DNA of 6,162 nt from JAHRAH01 sp051009015 (GTDB lineage Bacteria; Pseudomonadota; Gammaproteobacteria; Tethybacterales; Persebacteraceae): the NCBI GenBank assembly GCA_051009015.1, contig JBPCWZ010000154.1:1-6162 (forward strand), written 5' to 3'. The notes under the pieces are model-generated. The model was not told the DNA's origin and made no database searches. It saw nothing but the letters and a program-made list of their open reading frames with translations. The position numbers were made by a program, and so were the translations under genes. How positions within the stretch are numbered: the first letter of the stretch is position 1; each line of letters starts with the position of its first letter. Shown here piece by piece: positions 1-6,015 of the stretch.

Positions 1-579
1 GAGTTTTGGTTTGTCGGCGCGGTTTTGGAACTGCTGCAGCACGGATATGTATGCCGCCCGCAGTTGCCCGCGAAATATTTGTTTGTTGCCGGGCAGGAGG
101 TCTTCGGTCAATGGCATTTTGCCAAACAACAATGCGCCGGTTTTGTCGGATAGTTCCTTGACGCCGCCGCCGCGAAAAAAATGCCCGTCGGCAAGTTGCG
201 CCGGAACGTGCGGGGTTGTTGTCGCCGGTGCGGTGGCGGCGTAGGTTTGGTGGATATCGCACATCATCCGCCGCAGTTTGGGCGGAATGTCCGGCAGTTG
301 CAATTGTTCCGCCGTCAAAGATGCGAAGTCGGCGATGACGGCGGCATGCAGGGCGATTTGACAACTGACCAATTCGCGGGCGTATTCTTCGTTCTTGCAC
401 ATGCCAAAATGCCCGCGCCCGAGCCGTTTTTGGGAATACTTCATGGTCATCTCTCCGGCGATTTTGGCGGTATGCTCCGCCCAAAAAAGCCGCAAAGTTT
501 CAACGCCGTCTATCACCGGCGGGCGGACAAACCGCCCCCGCAAGTTTCCAAAAGCGCGGCAAAGGGCGGCGGGTTTCAT
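1..579 (-). CDS. Unrecognised protein, 3' end beyond the window (193 codons visible)
   Basis: A minus-strand frame stays open for 193 codons from an ATG at 579 to the window edge; an in-frame TAA lies two codons before the ATG, so the frame cannot start much earlier. The product begins MKPAALCRAFGNL. It looks soluble: I see no signal peptide or membrane segment. A helical stretch (about residues 58-86, starting GMCKNEEYARELVSCQIAL) is followed by a Pro/Leu-rich part and a Thr/Ala/Pro-rich linker near residues 120-130. I do not recognise the family. It lies 36 bp after the DUF3726-like gene on the same strand, so it is probably the last visible gene of the operon. The ATG at 579 has no Shine-Dalgarno sequence, whereas an ATG at 444 (residue 46) has GGAGAG six bases before it and is a real alternative start. 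The unbroken frame and gene-like residue mix favour a true gene; the opposite-strand frames are poorer. Confidence 0.65.
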   Translation of the reverse strand, partial: MKPAALCRAFGNLRGRFVRPPVIDGVETLRLFWAEHTAKIAGEMTMKYSQKRLGRGHFGMCKNEEYARELVSCQIALHAAVIADFASLTAEQLQLPDIPPKLRRMMCDIHQTYAATAPATTTPHVPAQLADGHFFRGGGVKELSDKTGALLFGKMPLTEDLLPGNKQIFRGQLRAAYISVLQQFQNRADKPKL

Positions 580-615
580 GCTTTAAGTATTGTAGTATGT
601 TTCGGCGGCGGTTTT

Positions 616-1350
616 TTAGTCGTTGTCGGTTAATCCCGCGCCCGCCCCTTTGATGGTTGAGGTTTTGCTTGGCGCTACCATTGTTTTTTTCGCCCGCTGC
701 ATCAGGCGCCGCCAATCATTATCACCCGCGGGGATTTGTGAAGGAGTGTTGGTTATTTGCCATGTCGTCCGGTTGGCTTTTGCTATTTGCGCCAGTTCTT
801 TGGCATTTATCGTTTGCAACTTTGCCAGCGGGGCGAAGGCATTATGCACTTTGCCATAAACCGCCGCGCCGTCTTTTGCCTTTTCGCCTTTTATTCCGCC
901 TTTGATATTTGACGGCAAAAGCACGATGCCGCCGCCGCGCCACGACAGGAGCAGGGCGGTTTTTAACGCCCGCGCCGCCATCGGCAAACACGCGGCAACC
1001 AATAACGGCGATGCTACCTTTCGCAGTAATAACTGCCTGCCGTCCGCCAAACTCGCCGCATTGTCGGATAAAAACGCGCCAAGGCAAACGGGGCATTGCG
1101 CATCGCAACCCGGGCGCGGAGATAACTTCGCAACCGAATGCGGCGGCGACAACTTCGGGCGGTTTTTTACCACTTCGGCAAAAGCCGCCGGAACAAACAA
1201 ACCCCGCCGTGCCAGCCATTCCGCAGCATAACCCGCCTCTTCCGCCATCCCCCATTGACAACCGCCGCCGCGCATTGCCATCTTGCAACCGGTAGCGATT
1301 TCGTTTGCCGATAACACGCCCGCCGTCTTTTTCTTTTCGGTCATTGCCAT
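616..1350 (-). CDS. DUF3726-family protein of unknown function
   Basis: The product is 244 aa. Residues 14-50 (starting SANEIATGCKMAMRGGG, then QWGMAEEAGYAAEWLARRG) match from memory the N-terminal signature of DUF3726 proteins: an NEI motif, a small-residue RG-G turn, W-G-(M/L)-AEEAG and a W-L-ARRG helix. The middle contains C82, C86 and C89 (CDAQCPVC) followed by GAFLSDNAASLADG. The last 90 residues are Lys/Ala-rich and poorly defined. No catalytic function is established for this family as far as I know. The start is either the ATG at 1350 (10 bp overlap with the upstream gene) or the ATG at 1344, which forms an ATGA junction with the upstream TGA and suits translational coupling; neither has a clear Shine-Dalgarno sequence. 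It probably works with the 564 aa protein and the dehydrogenase encoded in the same operon. The family call is from recalled motifs, not a search. Confidence 0.75.
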   Translation of the reverse strand: MAMTEKKKTAGVLSANEIATGCKMAMRGGGCQWGMAEEAGYAAEWLARRGLFVPAAFAEVVKNRPKLSPPHSVAKLSPRPGCDAQCPVCLGAFLSDNAASLADGRQLLLRKVASPLLVAACLPMAARALKTALLLSWRGGGIVLLPSNIKGGIKGEKAKDGAAVYGKVHNAFAPLAKLQTINAKELAQIAKANRTTWQITNTPSQIPAGDNDWRRLMQRAKKTMVAPSKTSTIKGAGAGLTDND

Positions 1351-3035
1351 ATCCAGTTGTCGCCGCCGCAGTGTTCGTCCGGATGCGGGGCGTTTTGATA
1401 CATTGTTATGCGCAGCCAGCGGTCGGAACGCGGGTCAAAACGAGTCGCGCCGAAAAACGATAACTTGCATCGCAACATATCCAGCGGCAGCAAACTTTGC
1501 GATGCCAGATTCGCCCGTATCTCGCCGTAAGAAAACGCCCCGGCAAAACACGCCCGGCGCGCACTATGACGATGTTGCGGATGTTCATGCAAAAAATCCG
1601 CCAGTGTTTTATTGCCGCCGCGGTCATAGTCGGACAATGCCGCATAAAAACTTTGCATCTGACGGGCGATAACCAGCGGCAACTGCTTTTCTTCTCCTTG
1701 TTCCGTTTTGCACACTCCCAAACGCGGCTCCATCTTATCCGCCGATACATACCAAAAGCGCGCCTTTTCGCCGCTCGCCGCAAAGTTATGCGCCAATGCC
1801 CAGCCGTATTTTGATTGCAGCAACTTGCGCATTGTTGCCGTTGTCATATTCCCCTTTATGTGCGGAGTCGGCGCGGCGGATGACATTGTTGCGGCAAGAT
1901 CATCAACCACTTCGGCGAAAGGTTCCATCAATAGCGACACCAGCATTTCCAAACCCTCCAAACTCAGATGCGCCTCCCCCCAGCGGTAAAGCGCATCCCA
2001 AAAATAACCCCCGCGCTTTGCACTTTTGCCCGCATGTCCGATGACGGCGGCGATATCTTCGTTTAATCTTATTATCTTCGCGCTTTGGCTTTTGTCGCTT
2101 GTATGCCATTTTTCCACATGCGTCTTTGCCAACATCGCCGCCGCCAAAAAACGCCCGCGCTTATCGGCATTCGCATTTTCAACCGCCCGCACTCTTGCCA
2201 GAGAAGTTTCCCTTGCGCGCATCCACTTGTGCAAAAGGAGAGGATGATTTATCAAAAACGGCGCCATTCCCAAACCGGTCGCATTGCCGATACCCAGCAG
2301 TTTGCGGTTTTCCGCATTGAGCATAACCGCTTTGTGCGGGGCGCGTGTTTTTGCCAGATGCCCGGCAATGTCGGCGGTGAAAGTGCGAAACATCCACACC
2401 GCCAGCATCTCGGCGCGAAAAGGCGCGCGCAACTCGCGGCGGCGCGCAAACCCTTCGCGCCCGCAAAGGCCAAACTTGCCGTTGGCATAAACCGCAGTCG
2501 TGCGCATAAGATAACCGACTTCGCTCAGGCGCGATTGCGCAGGCTGCCGCCCGCGCGCCAGAGAATCCACAACATATTCAAAAAGCCGCACGCTGCGATT
2601 GGCGCGCGACAAAACCAATTGACGATTGCTTTGCCGCCCCGCTTCCTGCTTTGATACTTGCGGGCGCATTATCGCCGCCGCTTGCGCATCCACTTCGCCA
2701 TCCACCAAAGTAAAAGTCGCATCCCATTCTTCGGCGATGACGCGGTCGCTGCGTTTTTGCGGCGGCAGGTTGTGCGCATAAACCGCAAGGGAATACGCCC
2801 TTTTGCCGATGCGCAGTTCATAAACCGCGCTGCCTTCGCCGTCTTTGTTGATATCCCACAACTTGCGCGAAAAACGCACATCGGCATCGGACAAATCGCG
2901 CAGCAGCGAGCGCATAAAACTCAGGCGCGTTTGATGAAAAGCGCCCATGCGCGGCAGATGCATAACAAACTGCGGCGGGCGCAACGCCGCTTGCGGCGGC
3001 TTGCCTTCGCTATTGTTGCGGCGCAAACCCTTCAT
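1341..3035 (-). CDS. Conserved protein of unknown function, 564 aa
   Basis: A large soluble protein without signal peptide or evident membrane segment. I do not know its function, but it resembles uncharacterised alphaproteobacterial proteins that I recall near aldehyde dehydrogenase, M19 and DUF3726 genes. Motif-like blocks are ALRPPQFVMHLPRMG (residues 17-31), RVIAEEWDATFTLVDGEVD (98-116), LSRANRSVRLFEYVVDSLA (142-160), GYLMRTTAVYANGKFG (174-189), LGIGNATGLGMAPFLINHP (247-265) and, near the C terminus, FDPRSDRWLRITMYQNAP (533-550). The dense runs of invariant-looking residues suggest an enzyme or large binding protein. The frame opens at an ATG at 3089, but the first 18 codons lie inside the M19 gene; the ATG at 3035 gives an N terminus (MKGLRRNNSEGKPPQ) like relatives I recall and leaves a 26 bp overlap with M19. 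The stop TGA at 1343-1341 abuts the next gene's start. Confidence 0.85.
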   Translation of the reverse strand: MKGLRRNNSEGKPPQAALRPPQFVMHLPRMGAFHQTRLSFMRSLLRDLSDADVRFSRKLWDINKDGEGSAVYELRIGKRAYSLAVYAHNLPPQKRSDRVIAEEWDATFTLVDGEVDAQAAAIMRPQVSKQEAGRQSNRQLVLSRANRSVRLFEYVVDSLARGRQPAQSRLSEVGYLMRTTAVYANGKFGLCGREGFARRRELRAPFRAEMLAVWMFRTFTADIAGHLAKTRAPHKAVMLNAENRKLLGIGNATGLGMAPFLINHPLLLHKWMRARETSLARVRAVENANADKRGRFLAAAMLAKTHVEKWHTSDKSQSAKIIRLNEDIAAVIGHAGKSAKRGGYFWDALYRWGEAHLSLEGLEMLVSLLMEPFAEVVDDLAATMSSAAPTPHIKGNMTTATMRKLLQSKYGWALAHNFAASGEKARFWYVSADKMEPRLGVCKTEQGEEKQLPLVIARQMQSFYAALSDYDRGGNKTLADFLHEHPQHRHSARRACFAGAFSYGEIRANLASQSLLPLDMLRCKLSFFGATRFDPRSDRWLRITMYQNAPHPDEHCGGDNWIWQ

Positions 3036-4014
3036 CAAAAAACCGCAGCCAGTTGCCGCCCAAAATGCCGTCCGCTTCCGCTTCGTCAAACCCCGCCGCA
3101 GTCAAACCCGCTTGCAAGTTGCCAAAATCCGCCGCCGATTTAAACCACAAAGGTTGCTTTGGAAAAACCGGCGCTTCTTTTGTACTATCGCCCCGCCGCC
3201 AATGCCCGTCGCGCATCCATGCCAAAACTTTGTCGGGTTGCCCGCGGCATAAATCGGAACCAATACCCAAATGTTTCGTGCCGATAATATCGGCGGTGCG
3301 CGCCGCCATTTGACAAAAACTTTGCAAAGTGCATTCGCCGCCGCCGGCAAGATGATGCGGATACAAACTTAAGCCGAGCATTCCGCCGCTTTGTGCTACC
3401 GCCCGCAAGGCATCATCGGAAAGATGGCGCGGCGAGTCGCGCCAAAACTTCGGGGCGGCATGCGTTACCGCAACCGGGCGGGAAGACAACTGAGCCGCCT
3501 GCAAGAGCGAACGCTCCCCGGCATGCGACAAATCCACTATCATCCCCAAACGATTCATCTCCCCGATAACCTCCCGCCCGGCTGCGGTAATGCCGCCATC
3601 CTTCTCCTCAAAACAACCGCTCGCCAAAAGCGATTGCTGGTTGTATGTCAACTGCATAAACTTCACGCCGAGCAGGTGCAAAATGCCGAGCAATCTTAAA
3701 TCGTTTTCCATCGGCGCGCAGTTTTGCAAGCCGAAAAAAACCGCCGTCCGCCCGCTCTCCCTTGCCGCAATGACATCCGCCGCCGTTTGCCCGGGCATGA
3801 GCATATCCGAATGCCTGTCAAACATTTCGCGCCATGCGGCAATGTTGTCAACCGCGCCGCGAAAATGCTCGTGATATGCAACCGTCACATGCACCGCATC
3901 CAATTCGCCTTCGCGCATTTCCAAAATGCGCGCGGGCGACATGTCGCAATACTGCAGGCAATCTATGCGCGCAGGAGTGTCGGAAAAACTATCCCGGACT
4001 TCCGCCGCGCACAT
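3010..4014 (-). CDS. Peptidase M19 (membrane/renal dipeptidase-like) family protein
   Basis: The 334 aa product is an M19 amidohydrolase-fold protein. Retained landmarks are VDLSHAGERS (H164), VAVTHAAP (H185), the RHLSDDALRA segment (R196-), GIGSD (D254) and the C-terminal GGNWLRFF (319-326). Canonical M19 enzymes bind two zinc ions with an HxD motif near the N terminus, one Glu and two His. Here the HxD site reads RIDCLQYC (L20, Y22 replace His and Asp) and the Glu site reads GLQNCAP (Q97), so only the two His remain. I recall the same pattern in a subfamily with IDGLQ and GFQN motifs, so it looks like a subfamily trait rather than decay. No signal peptide: probably cytoplasmic. The start ATG at 4014 gives a 26 bp overlap with the dehydrogenase stop; the frame extends to an ATG at 4107, but that would lie deep inside the neighbour. 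Substrate unknown; dipeptide or small amide hydrolysis is inference. Confidence 0.9.
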   Translation of the reverse strand: MCAAEVRDSFSDTPARIDCLQYCDMSPARILEMREGELDAVHVTVAYHEHFRGAVDNIAAWREMFDRHSDMLMPGQTAADVIAARESGRTAVFFGLQNCAPMENDLRLLGILHLLGVKFMQLTYNQQSLLASGCFEEKDGGITAAGREVIGEMNRLGMIVDLSHAGERSLLQAAQLSSRPVAVTHAAPKFWRDSPRHLSDDALRAVAQSGGMLGLSLYPHHLAGGGECTLQSFCQMAARTADIIGTKHLGIGSDLCRGQPDKVLAWMRDGHWRRGDSTKEAPVFPKQPLWFKSAADFGNLQAGLTAAGFDEAEADGILGGNWLRFFDEGFAPQQ

Positions 4015-5440
4015 AGTTGGTTTTGACTGCGGTATAAAACTCCGCCGCCGCCCGCCCCTGCTCGCGCGGGCCGCAGGACGAGCGCTTGCGCCCGCCAAAA
4101 GGCACATGATAATCCGTTCCCGCCGTCGGCAAATTAATCATCACGCAACCGGCAACGGCGCGGCGGCGAAAATCCGCCGACCGCGCCAAAGACGAAGTAA
4201 TGATACCGGCGACAAGCCCGTAGTCGCTGTCGTTGGCGATGGCGAGTGCCTCTTCATAATCGCGCGCGCGAATCAAACACGCTATCGGGGCAAACATTTC
4301 CTCCCGATTAATGCGCATTGTGTTGTCGCCTTCCAATAATGCCGGGCGCATGTAATAACCGCTTTCTTGCAGCACTTCGCCGCCGGTCAATACAACCGCC
4401 CCTTCGTCGCGGGCGAGTGTCAAATATGCGATGTTGGATTTGAGTTGCGCCGCGCTTGCGACCGGTCCTATCTCCGTCCCTTCCGCCAGGGCATCGCCCA
4501 CGCGCAGGGTTTTGGTTTTTTCGGCGAGTTTTTCGGCGAAGGTTTTGTATATTTTGTCATGCACGATAATGCGCGAAGAAGCGGTGCATTTTTGCCCCGT
4601 GCCGCCAAAAGCCCCCCCCGCCGCACATTGCACCGCCGTTTCAATGTCGGCATCGTCCATCACGACCAGCGGGTTTTTGGAGCCCATCTCCGCTTGCAAT
4701 CTTGTCATCTGCCCGGCAGCCGCAATCGCAACTTCGCGTCCGGCGGCGAAAGAGCCGGTAAAGGATATCGCATCAACTTCTTTTGCCGCCGCGAGTTTGC
4801 TGCCGATGGTGCCGCCGCCGCCCATCAGCAAATTAAAAACGCCGGACGGAATATCCTGCTTGGCGATAATCTCCGCCAGCAAAACCGCGGATGCCGGTGT
4901 CAAAGTCGCCGGTTTCCAAATGACGGCATTGCCAAAAGCCAGCGCCGGTGCTATCTTCCAACTCGCCGCCGCCAGCGGAAAGTTCCACGGCGATATGACG
5001 GCGACAACGCCCAAAGGTTCGCGCCGCACTTCTATTTCCACGCCCTCGCGCACCGAATCCACACTCTCCCCGGCCGGGCGCAAAACCTCGGCGGCGAAGT
5101 AGTTGAAAAACTGCCCGGCGCGATATGCTTCGCCGACTCCTTCGGCGCGCGGTTTGCCTTCTTCGCGCGCTATCATTTCGCCGAGTTCGGCGGCGCGCGC
5201 CATCATTTCGTTTCCTATCGCCGTCAAAACCGCCTGCCGCTTTTCCAGCCCCGCCGCGCGCCATTTGCCAAAACCCTCAACGGCAGCCGACAATGCCAAT
5301 TGCAGTTGTGCCTCGTCCGCCTGCGTATAAACGCCGATAATGTCGGACGGGTTTGACGGGTTTGTGTTTGACACAGCACCGCCTTCCGGCGCGCGCCACT
5401 CGCCGCCGATATAGTTGCCGATGACTTTGGCTTCTGCCAT
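3989..5440 (-). CDS. NAD(P)-dependent aldehyde dehydrogenase, probably alpha-ketoglutaric semialdehyde dehydrogenase type
   Basis: The 483 aa product has the normal length and full motif set of the aldehyde dehydrogenase superfamily: SPWNFP with the catalytic Asn153, WKPA with the cofactor-binding Lys176, FTGS (227-230), the general base Glu251 in QAEMGSKN, the nucleophile Cys285 in GGTGQKCTASSR, Glu381 in the EEMFAP motif and PFGG at 447-450. It oxidises an aldehyde to the acid with NAD+ or NADP+. The C-terminal pattern SSCGPREQGRAAAEFYTAVK resembles alpha-ketoglutarate semialdehyde (2,5-dioxovalerate) dehydrogenases of hydroxyproline and sugar-acid breakdown, so that substrate is a good guess but not shown. 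It is cytoplasmic and is the first gene of the visible operon, overlapping the M19 gene by 26 bp. The start MAEAKVIGNYIGGEW is typical. GGAAAG lies directly against the ATG, too close for a normal ribosome site. A run of eight G lies in the coding strand at 4619-4612, ten codons before Cys285. Confidence 0.96.
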   Translation of the reverse strand: MAEAKVIGNYIGGEWRAPEGGAVSNTNPSNPSDIIGVYTQADEAQLQLALSAAVEGFGKWRAAGLEKRQAVLTAIGNEMMARAAELGEMIAREEGKPRAEGVGEAYRAGQFFNYFAAEVLRPAGESVDSVREGVEIEVRREPLGVVAVISPWNFPLAAASWKIAPALAFGNAVIWKPATLTPASAVLLAEIIAKQDIPSGVFNLLMGGGGTIGSKLAAAKEVDAISFTGSFAAGREVAIAAAGQMTRLQAEMGSKNPLVVMDDADIETAVQCAAGGAFGGTGQKCTASSRIIVHDKIYKTFAEKLAEKTKTLRVGDALAEGTEIGPVASAAQLKSNIAYLTLARDEGAVVLTGGEVLQESGYYMRPALLEGDNTMRINREEMFAPIACLIRARDYEEALAIANDSDYGLVAGIITSSLARSADFRRRAVAGCVMINLPTAGTDYHVPFGGRKRSSCGPREQGRAAAEFYTAVKTNYVRGGSPG

Positions 5441-5446
5441 CTTTCC

Positions 5447-5452
5447 ATTATA
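5447..5452 (-). promoter_or_regulatory. Candidate -10 box (TATAAT) of the operon
   Basis: The minus strand reads TATAAT at 5452-5447, a perfect sigma-70-type -10 hexamer, with only six bases (GGAAAG) between it and the dehydrogenase ATG at 5440. Transcription would start at or next to the A of the ATG, giving a leaderless or almost leaderless mRNA. No good -35 is seen at 16-18 bp; the place where it should be (around 5470-5475) is occupied by a half copy of the dispersed repeat. The box could be chance, or the true promoter could lie further upstream in the repeats. Confidence 0.4.
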
Positions 5453-5461
5453 CCCCGATTA

Positions 5462-5482
5462 GCGGCATTCCCCGTCATTACC
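5462..5482. repeat. Half copy of the dispersed hairpin repeat
   Basis: GGCATTCCCCGTCATTACC resembles the outer arm of the dispersed repeat (GTCATTCCCGC read inverted) but lacks the second arm. It lies 10-30 bp upstream of the candidate -10 box, where the -35 element would be expected. Confidence 0.35.
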
Positions 5483-5501
5483 ATCTTTCGTTATTAAAAG
5501 G

Positions 5502-5528
5502 AGATTCCCGCTTGCGCGGCAATGACGA
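5502..5528 (+). repeat. Dispersed hairpin repeat, copy 1 (degenerate)
   Basis: This copy differs at three positions from the consensus seen at 5744-5770 and 5989-6015. The stem is ATTCCCGC (5504-5511) with GCGGCAAT (5516-5523), loop TTGC, with one mismatch in the stem. It has the same orientation as copies 2 and 4 and also continues into AATGACGAGG. Confidence 0.7.
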
Positions 5529-5675
5529 GGATAGGCGAAAATGACGAGGGGGGCGGCAATGGCGGGTTTTTCGCACGGCGGCGGATTTTTTTTGGCGGAT
5601 ATGGCAAAACGGGCTTTTTTGGTGTTTTGCGGCAAGTAGCCGTTTATGATGACGAGTGCGCTTTGCGCCCTCAGG

Positions 5676-5770
5676 GTTTTGCCATTTGCGGCGGCAAAGC
5701 CGCCGTTTGCGCTATCGCGCAAATGGACAAATGGCAAAGATGTGGATTCCCGCTTTCGCGGGAATGACGA
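5676..5770 (+). repeat. Structured 95 bp module, copy A (three-way junction plus hairpin)
   Basis: Outer stem TTTGCCATTTG (5678-5688) pairs over 11 bp with CAAATGGCAAA (5728-5738). Inside it, without a gap, lie stem CGGCGGC/GCCGCCG (5689-5695 with 5699-5705, loop AAA) and stem TTTGCGC/GCGCAAA (5706-5712 with 5717-5723, loop TATC), then a TGGA linker. The module ends with hairpin repeat copy 2. Every stem is perfect. A near-identical copy lies 246 bp further on. No coding sense is evident. It may be a miniature repetitive element or a folded RNA/DNA element. Confidence 0.85.
5744..5770 (+). repeat. Dispersed hairpin repeat, copy 2 (perfect palindrome)
   Basis: The core ATTCCCGCTTTCGCGGGAAT (5746-5765) is a perfect 8 bp stem with a TTTC loop, flanked by GG on the left and GACGA on the right. 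This matches the dispersed repeat known from many proteobacteria (dRS3 in Neisseria has ATTCCC and GGGAAT ends). Such repeats act as recombination sites or RNA/DNA hairpins; any role here is inference. Its right arm is the first unit of the 18 bp tandem array. Confidence 0.85.
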
Positions 5771-5840
5771 AAGGGGCGGGAATGACGAAGGGGGCGGGAA
5801 TGACGAAGGGGGCGGGAATGACGAAGGGGGCGGGAATGAC
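5760..5840 (+). repeat. 18 bp tandem repeat, 4.5 units
   Basis: The unit GGGAATGACGAAGGGGGC occurs at 5760-5777 (one substitution), 5778-5795, 5796-5813 and 5814-5831, with a half unit GGGAATGAC at 5832-5840. The first nine bases of each unit equal the right arm of the hairpin repeat, so the array seems to have grown from copy 2 by tandem duplication. The unit is a multiple of three, which explains the periodic peptide in the reading frames crossing it. Confidence 0.95.
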
Positions 5841-5853
5841 ATTAAAAAAGTCC

Positions 5854-5880
5854 CGTCATTCCCGCGAAAGTGGGAATCCA
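5854..5880 (-). repeat. Dispersed hairpin repeat, copy 3 (inverted)
   Basis: The core at 5858-5877 has arms ATTCCCGC and GTGGGAAT around a GAAA loop, with one position changed (G-U pairable in RNA). The flanks GTC on the left and CCA on the right show that it is inverted relative to copies 1, 2 and 4. With copy 2 it brackets the 18 bp tandem array. Confidence 0.8.
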
Positions 5881-5883
5881 AAC

Positions 5884-5899
5884 GCGCCCGCAAGGGCGC
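5884..5899. repeat. Small GC hairpin with GCAA loop
   Basis: GCGCCC (5884-5889) pairs perfectly with GGGCGC (5894-5899) around a GCAA tetraloop of the GNRA type. It sits between hairpin copy 3 and the second three-way-junction module. No T-run follows directly, so it is not a typical intrinsic terminator. Confidence 0.5.
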
Positions 5900-5921
5900 C
5901 CTTGCCGGGCTTTTGATTCGT

Positions 5922-6015
5922 GTTTTGCCATTTGCGGCGACAAGTCGCCGTTTGCGCTTGCGCGCAAATGGACAAATGGCAAAGAGTTGGATTCCCGCTT
6001 TCGCGGGAATGACGA
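5922..6015 (+). repeat. Structured 95 bp module, copy B (three-way junction plus hairpin)
   Basis: Outer stem 5924-5934 with 5973-5983 (11 bp), second stem CGGCGAC/GTCGCCG (5935-5941 with 5944-5950, loop AA), third stem 5951-5957 with 5962-5968 (loop TTGC), TGGA linker, then hairpin copy 4. Compared with copy A there are six substitutions and one missing base. Two substitutions form a compensated base pair (G-C in A, A-T in B); the rest are in loops or in the linker before the terminal hairpin. Confidence 0.85.
5989..6015 (+). repeat. Dispersed hairpin repeat, copy 4 (perfect palindrome)
   Basis: The core ATTCCCGCTTTCGCGGGAAT (5991-6010) is identical to copy 2 and also ends in GACGA followed by a G-rich run, but here no 18 bp array has formed. 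It is the 3' part of module copy B. Confidence 0.85.

Noticed and set aside
181..633. Plus-strand frame of 150 codons at the left edge
   Set aside because: It overlaps the 193-codon minus frame, is Gly/Val/Phe-rich and unlike a known protein, and is opposite to the operon.
2085..2654. Plus-strand frame of 189 codons opposite the 564 aa gene
   Set aside because: The minus-strand frame is longer, fits the operon and has family-like motifs; this frame is an Arg/Ala/His-rich shadow.
4367..5356. Long plus-strand open frame (329 codons) opposite the dehydrogenase gene
   Set aside because: It is the antisense of a gene with all aldehyde dehydrogenase catalytic motifs; its product has no recognisable domain and is rich in Arg/Ala/Phe as expected from antisense GC-rich codons.
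5678..5738. tRNA gene, because of the cloverleaf-like fold
   Set aside because: It has only two inner arms, an 11 bp outer stem, no anticodon arm, no T-loop consensus and no CCA end.
5746..5880. CRISPR array
   Set aside because: The repeats are palindromic, differ in orientation and are either directly contiguous or widely spaced; there are no regular unique spacers and no cas genes.
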